Shown here: piece after piece, positions 7,814 to 15,044 of the stretch
How positions within the stretch are numbered: position 1 is the first letter of the stretch
Layout: every line of letters begins with the position of its first letter
Assembly (NCBI GenBank): GCA_036266155.1
Contig: DATANR010000201.1
Coordinates: 1 to 30,909 of the forward strand
Direction of reading: 5' to 3'
Source of the DNA: SIAJ01 sp036266155
Lineage (GTDB): Bacteria > Planctomycetota > Planctomycetia > Gemmatales > Gemmataceae
DNA length: 30,909 nucleotides
The notes under the pieces: model-generated
Told to the model about the DNA's origin: nothing
Databases searched by the model: none
The model's input: only the letters and a program-made list of their open reading frames with translations
Made by a program: the position numbers and the translations under genes

Positions 7814-8404
7814 ATGACGGCCGCACCGCCGATCGCTGACGTCCAACAGCTGAGCTGCCGCGATGCGCGTGCTATGCGTGGCGGCCTCATCGAATTGCTG
7901 CGCGACGCCGTGAACTCGGGCGCGTCGGTCGGATTTCTCGAACCCCTTTCCGATGACGAAGCCGCACGCTACTGGGACGGCGTGATTGCCGAAGTTGAAT
8001 CCGGAACGCGACATCTCTTTGCCGTCGTGGAAAACCAGCAAGTCCTCGGCAGCGTGCAATTCGCAATTCCCGAGAAGCCGAACGCGCGCCACCGGGCGGC
8101 GGTGGAAAAATTGCTTGTTCATACGTCTGCCCGACGGCAAGGCCTGGGCACGTTGCTCTTGACGGCGGCGGAAAATGCGGCGATTCAATTGGGACGGACA
8201 TTGCTGGTGCTCGATACACGGGCAGGCGACCCGGCCGGCAAGCTCTACGAGAAGCTTGGCTACATTCGGATCGGAGTGATTCCTGGTTATGCGTTAAGCC
8301 CGACGGGCCGGCCGCAAGCGGGGGCGTTTTACTATCGCGATTTGCGCGATAGCGACCCGCACATGCTCGGTGAGTCGGATCGACCGTTGCGGAACTTTGG
8401 CTGA
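7814..8404 (+). CDS. GNAT-family N-acetyltransferase
   Basis: Predicted acetyl-CoA-dependent N-acyltransferase of unknown substrate. The 196-residue protein has the GNAT core: a central strand HLFAVVENQQVLGSVQF, then motif A VEKLLVHTSARRQGLGTLLL with the acetyl-CoA pyrophosphate loop RxxGxG at residues 107-112. Motif B is AGKLYEKLGYIRIG. I chose ATG 7814, with GAGGA 5 bases upstream; in-frame codons continue further left but give a non-family N-terminus. It heads a rightward group with a small unknown gene and a membrane acyltransferase. The substrate cannot be told from context. Confidence 0.88.
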   Translation: MTAAPPIADVQQLSCRDARAMRGGLIELLRDAVNSGASVGFLEPLSDDEAARYWDGVIAEVESGTRHLFAVVENQQVLGSVQFAIPEKPNARHRAAVEKLLVHTSARRQGLGTLLLTAAENAAIQLGRTLLVLDTRAGDPAGKLYEKLGYIRIGVIPGYALSPTGRPQAGAFYYRDLRDSDPHMLGESDRPLRNFG

Positions 8405-8466
8405 TTGCGGATGTGGATCACGGACCGGAAGACGGACCTGAAGGCGGCCACGACGGCCGTACGATC

Positions 8467-8859
8467 ATGACGCAAATGAAGACCGCCTGGAGACGGGCCG
8501 TGCACACGGAGACGGAGCGAAGCTGTCCCACGCTCGCGGGACTGCTTGCGCAAATTGGCCCCGACGCGGAAGCGTCCGCCTGGGACTGCGACAATCTCGA
8601 CTGCGTCGGGCCGCTCGCAGCCGACTTGCAGCGTGAAGCCGTCGCCGGCCCCATCGCGGGCGATCGCTTCGTCGAACTCGCGGCCGGGATCGATCGCGTC
8701 CACGACGGCATTTTCGAAGCGACGCGACCGGGCGACGATCGCCCGTGGTTGGCGTTGCGTGCCGCGGACGGCGACCGCTTCATCGTGGCAACACGCAGCC
8801 GCGGCCTGCTCGATCAGATGCGGCGACAATTCCAGGGTGCATCCGTCAAGGAGTGTTGA
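8467..8859 (+). CDS. Small protein of unknown function
   Basis: I do not recognise this 130-residue protein. It is soluble, rich in Ala, Asp and Arg, and has no obvious motif or membrane segment. Two Cys lie close together (WDCDNLDC). The C-terminal half (RPWLALRAADGDRFIVAT, then RGLLDQMRRQF) reads as a strand-strand-helix. Its stop codon overlaps the start of the acyltransferase (TGATG at 8857-8861), so the two genes are probably translationally coupled, which supports it being real. The start is uncertain: ATG 8467 is used here, and GTG 8413 would add 18 low-complexity residues. Confidence 0.65.
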   Translation: MTQMKTAWRRAVHTETERSCPTLAGLLAQIGPDAEASAWDCDNLDCVGPLAADLQREAVAGPIAGDRFVELAAGIDRVHDGIFEATRPGDDRPWLALRAADGDRFIVATRSRGLLDQMRRQFQGASVKEC

Positions 8860-9893
8860 TGGCGGCCACGGGTCAGGGACGGGTCATTGGCATCGACTAC
8901 CTGCGGGCGTTCTTCTCCGTGTGCGTGGTCGCGGTCCATCTCAATTATCTCTTCCCGTCGCTTATCTTTAGTCCCGAACACTTTTCGGAACACACGTTTT
9001 CGACATCAGATTTCATCAATTTCTATGTGCTCTGTCTGGCCGTCCCCGTCTTCATTCTGATCGCAACCTACCTCTACGCCCGCAAGCCGACTGACTTCAA
9101 TGGCTTGCTCAAGCGAATCGGCCGACTGACGCGGTTGCTCGTGTTCTGGAGCATCCTGTTTCAGGTGTACTATCTGACCGGCCTCGGCGCCGTGAAGAGT
9201 TTGCCCAACAACTTCCGCGATCTCGGCCTATATGTGATGACGGGCGGCAACACCGTCTATTACTTCTTCTTGTCGCTCGCGCTCGTGACCATTGTGACGC
9301 ACTATGCGATGCGCTTGTCGACGCCAATGGTCTGGGGCTTGTTCGCGGCCAGCACCTTCCTGGTCGGCGTGTTGCCGATCCTGCAGCGCAAGACGGAGAT
9401 CGTCTTTCTCGCACATCACGCGAACCCGCTCAACTTCGTGCCTTACGCGTTCGCGGGCATCGGCCTGTCGCGGCTCATGGAAACAGGTGCGCGACGGCAA
9501 ATGAACCTCATTGGGCTGGCGTGCCTGGCGCTGGCAATACCCGCAGCGCTGTTGGATTGGACGGTGTATGTCGACGCGTGCTTCTTCGAAGTGAACCAGT
9601 TCGCCATCCCCGCCTACACACGGCCAAGTCTGGTCTTCCTGGGAGTCGCCGTGATGGTGCTGGCCGTGCAGACGCAGCGGCTCGGAAACTCACTCGTTGC
9701 CTTCATGGCGTTTCACAGCCTGGCCGTGTATTGCCTGCACCCATTTTTCGTGGACATCAAGTTTAAGTTGATTGAAGTGCTCGGACTCACGCAGCCGCTC
9801 GCGACGTTTGTTCCCATCATCATTGTGCTCGGCCTGTCGTATGTCGGGTCGATTGTGATGCCGTTGTTTCTGCGGCATGAGATGATTCGGTGA
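8859..9893 (+). CDS. Membrane-bound acyltransferase (acyltransferase-3/OafA type)
   Basis: Predicted integral membrane O-acyltransferase that modifies a sugar, lipid or peptide headgroup; the acceptor is unknown. The 344-residue protein has about ten hydrophobic helices. The family's N-terminal signature IDYLRAFFSVCVVAVHL places His27 at the usual catalytic position. The last helices read AVYCLHPFFVDIKF and LSYVGSIVMPLF, as is normal for the family. No SGNH domain is attached. The start ATG 8859 has AAGGAG about 5 bases upstream and overlaps the previous stop codon by one base. It may act with the upstream GNAT enzyme only by operon membership. Confidence 0.85.
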   Translation: MAATGQGRVIGIDYLRAFFSVCVVAVHLNYLFPSLIFSPEHFSEHTFSTSDFINFYVLCLAVPVFILIATYLYARKPTDFNGLLKRIGRLTRLLVFWSILFQVYYLTGLGAVKSLPNNFRDLGLYVMTGGNTVYYFFLSLALVTIVTHYAMRLSTPMVWGLFAASTFLVGVLPILQRKTEIVFLAHHANPLNFVPYAFAGIGLSRLMETGARRQMNLIGLACLALAIPAALLDWTVYVDACFFEVNQFAIPAYTRPSLVFLGVAVMVLAVQTQRLGNSLVAFMAFHSLAVYCLHPFFVDIKFKLIEVLGLTQPLATFVPIIIVLGLSYVGSIVMPLFLRHEMIR

Positions 9894-9907
9894 GACTGCG
9901 TCATTTC

Positions 9908-10026
9908 TTTGGAGTGCGACGATGTAACGCCGCTTTCTTTGGTTTTGGGTTTTTTCAGCTCGGCAAACTCCCGAATCGCGAAACAGCGCAGCAAAAGAAA
10001 GCGGCGTTACATCGCTGCACTCCAAA
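9908..10026. repeat. 33-bp inverted repeat at a convergent junction
   Basis: Arms 9908-9940 and 9994-10026 are reverse complements apart from a GA/AG swap at two adjacent bases. Each arm, beginning TTTGGAGTGC, carries a weak internal hairpin of the GCGACG...CGCCGC type with a single A.C mismatch, at a different place in each copy. The centre holds a six-T run at about 9950-9955. The element lies 14 bases past the acyltransferase stop and 15 bases before the protease stop, which suits a two-way transcription stop. Confidence 0.88.
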
Positions 10027-10041
10027 TGTCGGGGACACACA

Positions 10042-11109
10042 CTATTCCTTGCCGCTCTTGTACCTCGCCAACAACTGTTGCACCATCTCACCCGGCACGC
10101 AGAAGTTGATGTTCGCGTCCTTGATGCCGGAGACGGCGACACCGCAAACGTTGCCCTTCACATCGACAACCGGGCCGCCCGAGTTGCCGAAGGTCATGCC
10201 GCCTTCGACCTGGATCTTCTTTAACTTACCGGACTCGTGACGCAGGCTCGTTACTTGGGTCGGGCGGATCGAAATTTCAGAGCCGAGTGCGTCGCCGAGC
10301 GGGAAGCCAAAGACGAAGAGTTTCTGCAATTCCGTCACCGTCGACGTTTTGGGGACGACGAGCCCGTCGGGGACCGGAGTCCGCTCGCCGGGAATCAGGA
10401 TTTTCGGGCGAATAATCGCCAAGTCGTTCTCCGCGTCCACGGCGAGTACTTCACCGCCGAGCCGATACTCCTGCTCGCCGACGCCGCTATTGCACACGAG
10501 GTTTATCAACGGCGGTGGATCGGTGATCTTTTTCATGCCGACAACGTGAGCGTTCGTTAACACCAACCGCGATTCCTTCTCAACGAACCCGCTGCCGGAC
10601 CCGCCGCCCTTCTTGCCAGCGAACTGCACCAGAATTTTGACCGTGGCCTTCTTAACCTTCTCAACCGTTTCCGCGGACGGCGCGTTCAAATCGGATGGTG
10701 CGTCCTTCTCTTTCTTGGTCGACGTCAGCGGCGGCTTCGAGGTCGTTGTCGCCGAGTTGCCCTTGTCCTTCGGCTCGGTTTGCTTCGAACCGCCGCCAAC
10801 GGCGAGCACGATGCCGACGATTCCACCACCGAGCACCAGGACGCCGCCAACGATGATCGCGACGATCACCAGCGGCGACATTTTTTTCTTTGGCTCGTCG
10901 TGGCGCGAACCGTAACGCGGCCGCTCTTCGCGTTCGGGCTCGTCGTAGCGATCCCGGCGGTTTGGGGCGCGCCCGCGGCTGGGTGGCGGCGCCGGTTCTT
11001 CGTCGAAGTCGTCCTCGTCCAGCGGCTCAGTGCGTGGCGGCGGCGGGGGCGCTTTCGGCGCTGGCTTAACTTTGGGTTCTTCGTTGAAAAAGTCGAAGTC
11101 GCCGGCCAT
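10042..11109 (-). CDS. Membrane-anchored trypsin-like serine protease
   Basis: Predicted envelope serine protease of the S1/HtrA-like type. The 355-residue protein has a cytoplasmic Pro- and charge-rich N-terminus (1-77), one transmembrane helix (about 79-104), a Ser/Thr/Lys-rich linker, and a protease domain from about 145. The triad is complete: His188 in TNAHVV, Asp229 in ENDLAII and Ser310 in GNSGGPVV. No PDZ domain follows, and the protein ends soon after the last barrel strands. The start is ATG 11109. It is divergent from a Ser/Thr kinase across 98 bases, so the two may share regulation. The long cytoplasmic tail, with several Tyr and Ser, could be a kinase target, which is inference. 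Confidence 0.87.
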   Translation of the reverse strand: MAGDFDFFNEEPKVKPAPKAPPPPPRTEPLDEDDFDEEPAPPPSRGRAPNRRDRYDEPEREERPRYGSRHDEPKKKMSPLVIVAIIVGGVLVLGGGIVGIVLAVGGGSKQTEPKDKGNSATTTSKPPLTSTKKEKDAPSDLNAPSAETVEKVKKATVKILVQFAGKKGGGSGSGFVEKESRLVLTNAHVVGMKKITDPPPLINLVCNSGVGEQEYRLGGEVLAVDAENDLAIIRPKILIPGERTPVPDGLVVPKTSTVTELQKLFVFGFPLGDALGSEISIRPTQVTSLRHESGKLKKIQVEGGMTFGNSGGPVVDVKGNVCGVAVSGIKDANINFCVPGEMVQQLLARYKSGKE

Positions 11110-11207
11110 GGGACGATCCTGGTTCCACGGAGCATGTTCAGTGATAGTACACGACCGTGCTTCATGCGGGAAGCGGCAAGTGGACTGGCTCGGAACGCGG
11201 TTGTATC

Positions 11208-12587
11208 ATGCGTCCGATGCCCCCGCCACCACCGCCGTTGCCGAACACGCCGATCGACCGCTTCCTGCGCGCGCTGCGCAAGAGCGGCTTAATACCGGCA
11301 GCGCGGATTGACCAACTTCTCGCGAAGGCATCCAAGACGATTGCCGGCGATCCGGACAAGCTCGGCGAGTTCCTCGTCGAGAAAGGCGCGATCACCCACT
11401 TCCAAGTGACCAAACTCAAGCAGGGCACGTTTCAAGGGCTGGTGCTCGGGAGTTTTCACATCCTGTCGCCGCTCGGTAAAGGCGGCATGGGCACCGTCTA
11501 CCTTGCCCGCGACACGCGGCAGCCGGAAGGCCGGCGGTCGATGGTCGCTCTCAAGGTGCTGCCACCGAAACGGGCCCGCGAGGAGGATCGGCTGCTCGCG
11601 CGTTTCCTGCGTGAAATGGACATGGCCCAACGCGTCGATCATGTGCATTTGACGCGCACTTACGAAGCCGGCGACGTGGGCGGCGTCCATTTCATCGCGA
11701 TGGAGTACATCCGCGGCCTGCCGCTGCGGCGCCTGATTCAGGACCAGGGGCCGATGAACGTGCCGCGTGCCGCTCGCCTGTTCGCCGAGATTGCGGATGG
11801 ACTGGCGCACGCCCACGAAATGGGAATTGTCCATCGCGATTTGAAGCCGTCGAACATCATGGTGACGCCCAACGGGCACGCCAAGATTCTCGACCTCGGA
11901 CTGGCGCTCGCCGTCGACGAGGAACTGCCGACGGACACGAAAATCGTCGGCGGCCAGGGCTATGTCGTTGGCACGATGGACTACATCGCCCCGGAGCAGG
12001 TCGATGATCCAACCGGCGTGGATGCACGTGCCGACCTGTATGCGATGGGCTGCTCGATGTACTTCGCGCTGACGGGGCAGCCGCCTTTCCCAGGCGGAAC
12101 GTCGCAGGAGAAGATGAAACGCCATCGCACCGAGGCGGCTGACCCGTTGACCGACTTCAATCCGACGGTGCCGATCGAGTTCACGCGCGTCGTCGAAAAA
12201 CTAATGGAGAAAATTCCCGGACGCCGTTACCAAACTGCCAAAGCAGCGCGCGAAGCACTGCTGCCCTGGGCCGCCGACGACCCGCGGACGCCGATGGACG
12301 TCGATCCCGATCAGACGGCGGCCGAGGCGGTGATGGAACTCGAGCGGTCGTACACCGATCCCGGCAGCTTCTTCGAATCCGTGCCCGTCGTCGTTTTCGC
12401 GGACAAGACGAAAAAGTCGGCCAAGCTGTCGAAGCCGGTGGTTGAAGAAGAAGTCGAGGTAGACGAGCGCGAGCGCAAGCCGAAGAAGAGCTTTCCGTTC
12501 TGGCTTCTGTTGATCCCCGCCGGGATGGCGGTCATGTGCCTCGGCGCCGGCGTGATGGGGTTGTTGCTGTACCTGTTCAAGGCGTAA
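11208..12587 (+). CDS. Ser/Thr protein kinase with C-terminal membrane anchor
   Basis: Hanks-type protein kinase. The 459-residue protein has a helical N-terminal region (about 15-80) that ends in the GLVLGSFHILSPLG lead-in. The kinase domain follows: glycine loop LGKGGMGTVY (89-98), Lys116 in MVALKVL, HRDLKPSN at 209-216 with catalytic Asp211, DLG (229-231) in place of DFG, and APEQ at 261-264. After about 370 comes an acidic/basic linker (VEEEVEVDERERKPKK), then one transmembrane helix near the C-terminus (about 428-457). The kinase would therefore face the cytoplasm with almost no outside domain. The N-terminal region and the DLG form are common in planctomycete kinases. I used ATG 11208; ATG 11217 is also possible. 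Confidence 0.92.
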   Translation: MRPMPPPPPPLPNTPIDRFLRALRKSGLIPAARIDQLLAKASKTIAGDPDKLGEFLVEKGAITHFQVTKLKQGTFQGLVLGSFHILSPLGKGGMGTVYLARDTRQPEGRRSMVALKVLPPKRAREEDRLLARFLREMDMAQRVDHVHLTRTYEAGDVGGVHFIAMEYIRGLPLRRLIQDQGPMNVPRAARLFAEIADGLAHAHEMGIVHRDLKPSNIMVTPNGHAKILDLGLALAVDEELPTDTKIVGGQGYVVGTMDYIAPEQVDDPTGVDARADLYAMGCSMYFALTGQPPFPGGTSQEKMKRHRTEAADPLTDFNPTVPIEFTRVVEKLMEKIPGRRYQTAKAAREALLPWAADDPRTPMDVDPDQTAAEAVMELERSYTDPGSFFESVPVVVFADKTKKSAKLSKPVVEEEVEVDERERKPKKSFPFWLLLIPAGMAVMCLGAGVMGLLLYLFKA

Positions 12588-12745
12588 TAATCCGTCAGAA
12601 GCGTTGCATTTCGTTGTCATTCAAACGTACATTTGTCCGAAAAAAAGTGTTGATTCTGAAAAAGTGGAATTCGTCTGGAACAGGGGTGGGGCGCGCCGCC
12701 AGAATCATTTTTCCATGCGTGCAACGCATGAAACGAATTTTCGGG
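12588..12745. other. AT-richer intergenic region after the kinase gene
   Basis: No gene is supported here. The stretch is visibly less GC-rich than its surroundings, with runs such as CCGAAAAAAAGTG. It has a 7-bp hairpin (CATGCGT...ACGCATG, 12714-12730) without a T-run after it. The hairpin may still mark the end of the kinase transcript, but the case is weak. Confidence 0.4.
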
Positions 12746-12774
12746 TTGTCGCTGGCAGGGACCGCTTCTATAGT
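12746..12774 (+). promoter_or_regulatory. Sigma-70-type promoter of the SAM-riboswitch operon
   Basis: TTGTCG (12746-12751) and TATAGT (12769-12774) are spaced by exactly 17 bases. Transcription would start near 12781, about 50 bases before the riboswitch. No better promoter was seen between the kinase gene and the operon. Confidence 0.6.
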
Positions 12775-12830
12775 CTTCAAGACTACTGTCGATTCCGTGC
12801 ATTCCACGATTTCACCATCGTGGCCTCACG

Positions 12831-12955
12831 AACGATCCAGAGTGGCTGAGGGAACAGGCCCTTCGACGCCACAGCAACCGGCCGGTTGAGTTGTCCCAAA
12901 CGACTCCTTCGGAAACGGTGCTAACTCCTGCCCGGCTTGCCGGGGAAGATCAGAC
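12831..12955 (+). promoter_or_regulatory. SAM-I (S-box) riboswitch
   Basis: The conserved S-box core is present in order: AGAGTGGCTGAGGGAACAGG (12839-12858), GGCCC, then CCACAGCAACC (12869-12879), a variable P3 arm (about 12880-12917), GGTGCTAACTCC (12918-12929), a P4 arm GCCCGG/CCGGGG, and GGGGAAGATC closing P1. GATC at 12834-12837 pairs with GATC at 12948-12951, so P1 is short. The aptamer binds S-adenosylmethionine and normally lowers expression of methionine or sulfur genes when SAM is high. It lies 125 bases before the threonine-synthase-like gene, within the same transcript as the promoter at 12746. Confidence 0.92.
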
Positions 12956-13080
12956 GCGGGTGCCGCAACACACCCTCTCTATCTGCAAGCACCACCTGCC
13001 ATGAATCATGGCGGCGGCGCTCCCTGATACCCCGGCTCGGTTTCCCCAATAGTGTTGCGTACGGACGAGGAAGCACGACC
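12956..13080 (+). promoter_or_regulatory. Leader between SAM aptamer and first gene (expression platform)
   Basis: The 125-base leader should hold the switch that reads out the aptamer. I see a 15-base near-palindrome GCCATGAATCATGGC (12998-13012) but no strong stem followed by a T-run, so classical termination is not evident. The ribosome binding site GAGGAA of the first gene lies at about 13067-13072. Control by hiding the start region or by Rho is possible. Confidence 0.4.
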
Positions 13081-14340
13081 GTGGCCACGCTCGACTTCTC
13101 CACTGGGCTCCGCTGTCGCGTGTGCGGCAAGCTGTATCCCAAGGAAGCCATCAACTTCTGCAAGGACGACTTCGGCCCGCTGGAAGCGGACTACGACTAT
13201 GAGGCCGTCGCGCGGAACATCACGCGAGCCAAGGTCGAGAAACGCCCGAAGAACATGTGGCGCTACCGCGAGTTGCTCCCGATCGCCGGCGAGCCGACGG
13301 TCGGCCCACAGGTGGGCGGCACGCCGTTGGTCAAGGCCGATCGCCTAGCCGACGCTCTCGGTGTGCGCAATCTGTGGATCAAGAACGATGCCGTCAATTT
13401 CCCGACGCTGTCGTTCAAGGACCGCGTCGTCTCCGTGGCCTTGAGCAAGGCCCGCGAGTTCGGCATGAAGACCGTCGGCTGTGCGTCGACCGGCAACCTG
13501 GCCAACAGCGTTGCCGCCAACGCGGCTGCGGCGGGGCTGGAGACTTACATCCTCATTCCGTCGAGCCTGGAGCGTTCGAAGATTTTGGGTACGAGCATCT
13601 TCGGCTCGAACGTGATCGCCGTTGATGGCACCTACGACGAAGTGAACCGCCTTTGTACGCAGATCGCGCTCAAGTACGGTTGGGGCTTCGTCAACGTGAA
13701 CCTGCGGCCGTACTACGCGGAAGGCTCGAAGACGTTCGGCTTCGAAATTGCCGAGGACCTGGGCTGGCGCTTCCCGCAACACGTCGTCTGCCCGATGGCC
13801 GGTGGGGCGTTGATCGGCAAGATTCACAAAGCGTTCACCGAGTTGAACAAAGTCGGCCTCGTCAGCGAAGCGAACACGTGCAAGATGTACGGCGCCCAGG
13901 CGACGGGCTGCAACCCAATCACTGACGCGGTGAAGACGAACAAGGAACGCCACAAACCGATACGCAAGCCGAACACGATTTGCAAGTCGCTGGCGATCGG
14001 CGACCCGGCCGACGGCTACTTCGCCGCCAAGCTGATCCGTGAGACCGGCGGCTGGGCCGAGGACGTGAGCGACGAGGAAATCATCGAGGGCATCTCGTTG
14101 CTGGCGCGCACGGAAGGCATCTTCGCCGAAACGGCTGGCGGCGCAACCGTGGCCGTCGCACGAAAGTTGATCGACCAAGGCCGATTGCCGAAAGACGAGG
14201 AGATTGTCCTCTGTATTACGGGTAACGGCCTGAAGACGCTCGACGCGTTGTACGAAGCCATTGAGGCGCCGGTGAATATCAAACCGGCGTTGAGCGAATT
14301 CGATTCATTGGTAGGCGGCCGCGAACCAGTGGCCGTCTAA
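13081..14340 (+). CDS. thrC: Threonine-synthase-family PLP enzyme under SAM-riboswitch control
   Basis: Fold-type-II PLP enzyme. By family it would convert O-phosphohomoserine to threonine. The 419-residue protein has a short N-terminal ribbon with Cys12, Cys15 and Cys27; the usual fourth Cys of the CxxC pair is Asp/Phe (FCKDDFGPLE). The PLP lysine is Lys113 in LSFKDRVVSVAL, the substrate/PLP loop is ASTGNLANSVAANAAAAG (about 135-152), and the C-terminal ITGNGLK closes the site. The start is GTG 13081, with GAGGAA 8 bases upstream. It is the first gene after an S-box riboswitch and is followed by a CysO-like sulfur carrier, an E1 and a cysteine desulfurase. This context suggests sulfur chemistry, for example making a homocysteine adduct. 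Whether it makes threonine, homocysteine or both cannot be read from the sequence. Confidence 0.85.
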   Translation: MATLDFSTGLRCRVCGKLYPKEAINFCKDDFGPLEADYDYEAVARNITRAKVEKRPKNMWRYRELLPIAGEPTVGPQVGGTPLVKADRLADALGVRNLWIKNDAVNFPTLSFKDRVVSVALSKAREFGMKTVGCASTGNLANSVAANAAAAGLETYILIPSSLERSKILGTSIFGSNVIAVDGTYDEVNRLCTQIALKYGWGFVNVNLRPYYAEGSKTFGFEIAEDLGWRFPQHVVCPMAGGALIGKIHKAFTELNKVGLVSEANTCKMYGAQATGCNPITDAVKTNKERHKPIRKPNTICKSLAIGDPADGYFAAKLIRETGGWAEDVSDEEIIEGISLLARTEGIFAETAGGATVAVARKLIDQGRLPKDEEIVLCITGNGLKTLDALYEAIEAPVNIKPALSEFDSLVGGREPVAV

Positions 14341-14369
14341 CGCCGCTTGCGGCGTAGCGAGGAGAACCC

Positions 14370-14642
14370 ATGCCAGTCAAAGTCGAAATCCCGTCGCCCC
14401 TCCGGGAACATACGGGCGGCAAGACCGAGGTGGCCGTGAGCGGCGCGACCGTGCAGGCGGCCCTGGATGATCTGGTCAAACAGTTCCCAACCATCGGCCC
14501 GAAGCTCTTCGATGGCGGCAAGCTGCGGCCTTACATCAATGTGTTCGTGAACGACGAGGACATCCGCTACCTCGACGACATGCAGACGGCTGTGCCGGAT
14601 GGACAGGTCGTGGCCATCATTCCTGCAGTCGCGGGGGGTTGA
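14370..14642 (+). CDS. CysO-like MoaD/ThiS-family sulfur carrier protein
   Basis: Small ubiquitin-fold protein of 90 residues ending in free Gly-Gly (IPAVAGG), ready for adenylation and conversion to a C-terminal thiocarboxylate. From memory it resembles mycobacterial CysO more than MoaD or ThiS: an early HTGG (14-17), VNDEDIRYL in the middle and the AVAGG end. CysO donates sulfur to an aminoacrylate on the PLP enzyme CysM. Here the neighbouring PLP enzyme belongs to the threonine synthase family. The start ATG 14370 has GAGGAG 6 bases upstream, and a small hairpin (CGCCGCTTGCGGCG, 14341-14354) lies between it and the upstream gene. No molybdopterin or thiamine genes are nearby, which argues against MoaD or ThiS roles. 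Confidence 0.88.
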   Translation: MPVKVEIPSPLREHTGGKTEVAVSGATVQAALDDLVKQFPTIGPKLFDGGKLRPYINVFVNDEDIRYLDDMQTAVPDGQVVAIIPAVAGG

Positions 14643-14646
14643 TGTC

Positions 14647-15006
14647 ATGTCCAGCGACTTGTCCGATTCGGCCGATGAAGTGCCGGACGGCGCGGCCTTG
14701 TTCCCGGAGATTCCGACGGAACTCGGCGTCCATCCACTCTTGCTCGCGATGTTGCATGCCTATGTCTTCCTCGATGGGTCCGACGCGGCGGTTGTCAACC
14801 CAGAAGCATCGAGCGAGGCGATGGAATACGTTGCCTCGTACTTGCAACGACTCGACGGGCCGGAATTACAGCGAGCGCGCGAGGACTTTGACACGCTCGT
14901 CGGCTACGCGAAAGAACAAAAGTGGCCCAAGCAGTACGTTGTGTTCCTGAAGTCATTCCTCTCCGACAACGGCGTGGGTGGTGAGATGGCGGACGATCAG
15001 GAATAA
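14647..15006 (+). CDS. 119-residue protein of unknown function in the sulfur-carrier operon
   Basis: I do not recognise a family. The 119-residue protein is acidic and probably all-helical, without Cys or membrane segments. It has an acidic N-terminus (SDLSDSADEVPDG), a hydrophobic helix HPLLLAMLHAYVFLDGSD, then helices around EAMEYVASYLQRL and QRAREDFDTLVGYAKEQ. A short WPKQYVVFLKSFL segment and an acidic tail end the protein. It sits 4 bases after the carrier gene and 38 bases before the E1 gene, so it is almost certainly co-transcribed with both. The start is ATG 14647. A role as adaptor or subunit for carrier, E1 or PLP enzyme is only inference from position. Confidence 0.75.
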   Translation: MSSDLSDSADEVPDGAALFPEIPTELGVHPLLLAMLHAYVFLDGSDAAVVNPEASSEAMEYVASYLQRLDGPELQRAREDFDTLVGYAKEQKWPKQYVVFLKSFLSDNGVGGEMADDQE

Positions 15007-15044
15007 GTGTCGACTTCGCTCTGCCCACTCCACCAAACACGATT

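Noticed and set aside
7629..7817. 62-codon frame ending at the GNAT start
   Set aside because: Its TTG start coincides with the -35 box of the best promoter, so that transcript cannot include it.
7505..8188. Leftward frame opposite the GNAT gene
   Set aside because: The rightward strand holds a clear acetyl-CoA binding motif and ribosome site; the antisense product has no motif.
12714..12730. Hairpin as terminator of the kinase gene
   Set aside because: The stem is 7 bp and no T-run follows, so it is noted only in the gap description.
14370..14642. Carrier as MoaD (molybdopterin) or ThiS (thiamine)
   Set aside because: No moa, moe or thi biosynthetic neighbours are present; the sequence resembles CysO and the operon is behind a SAM sensor.
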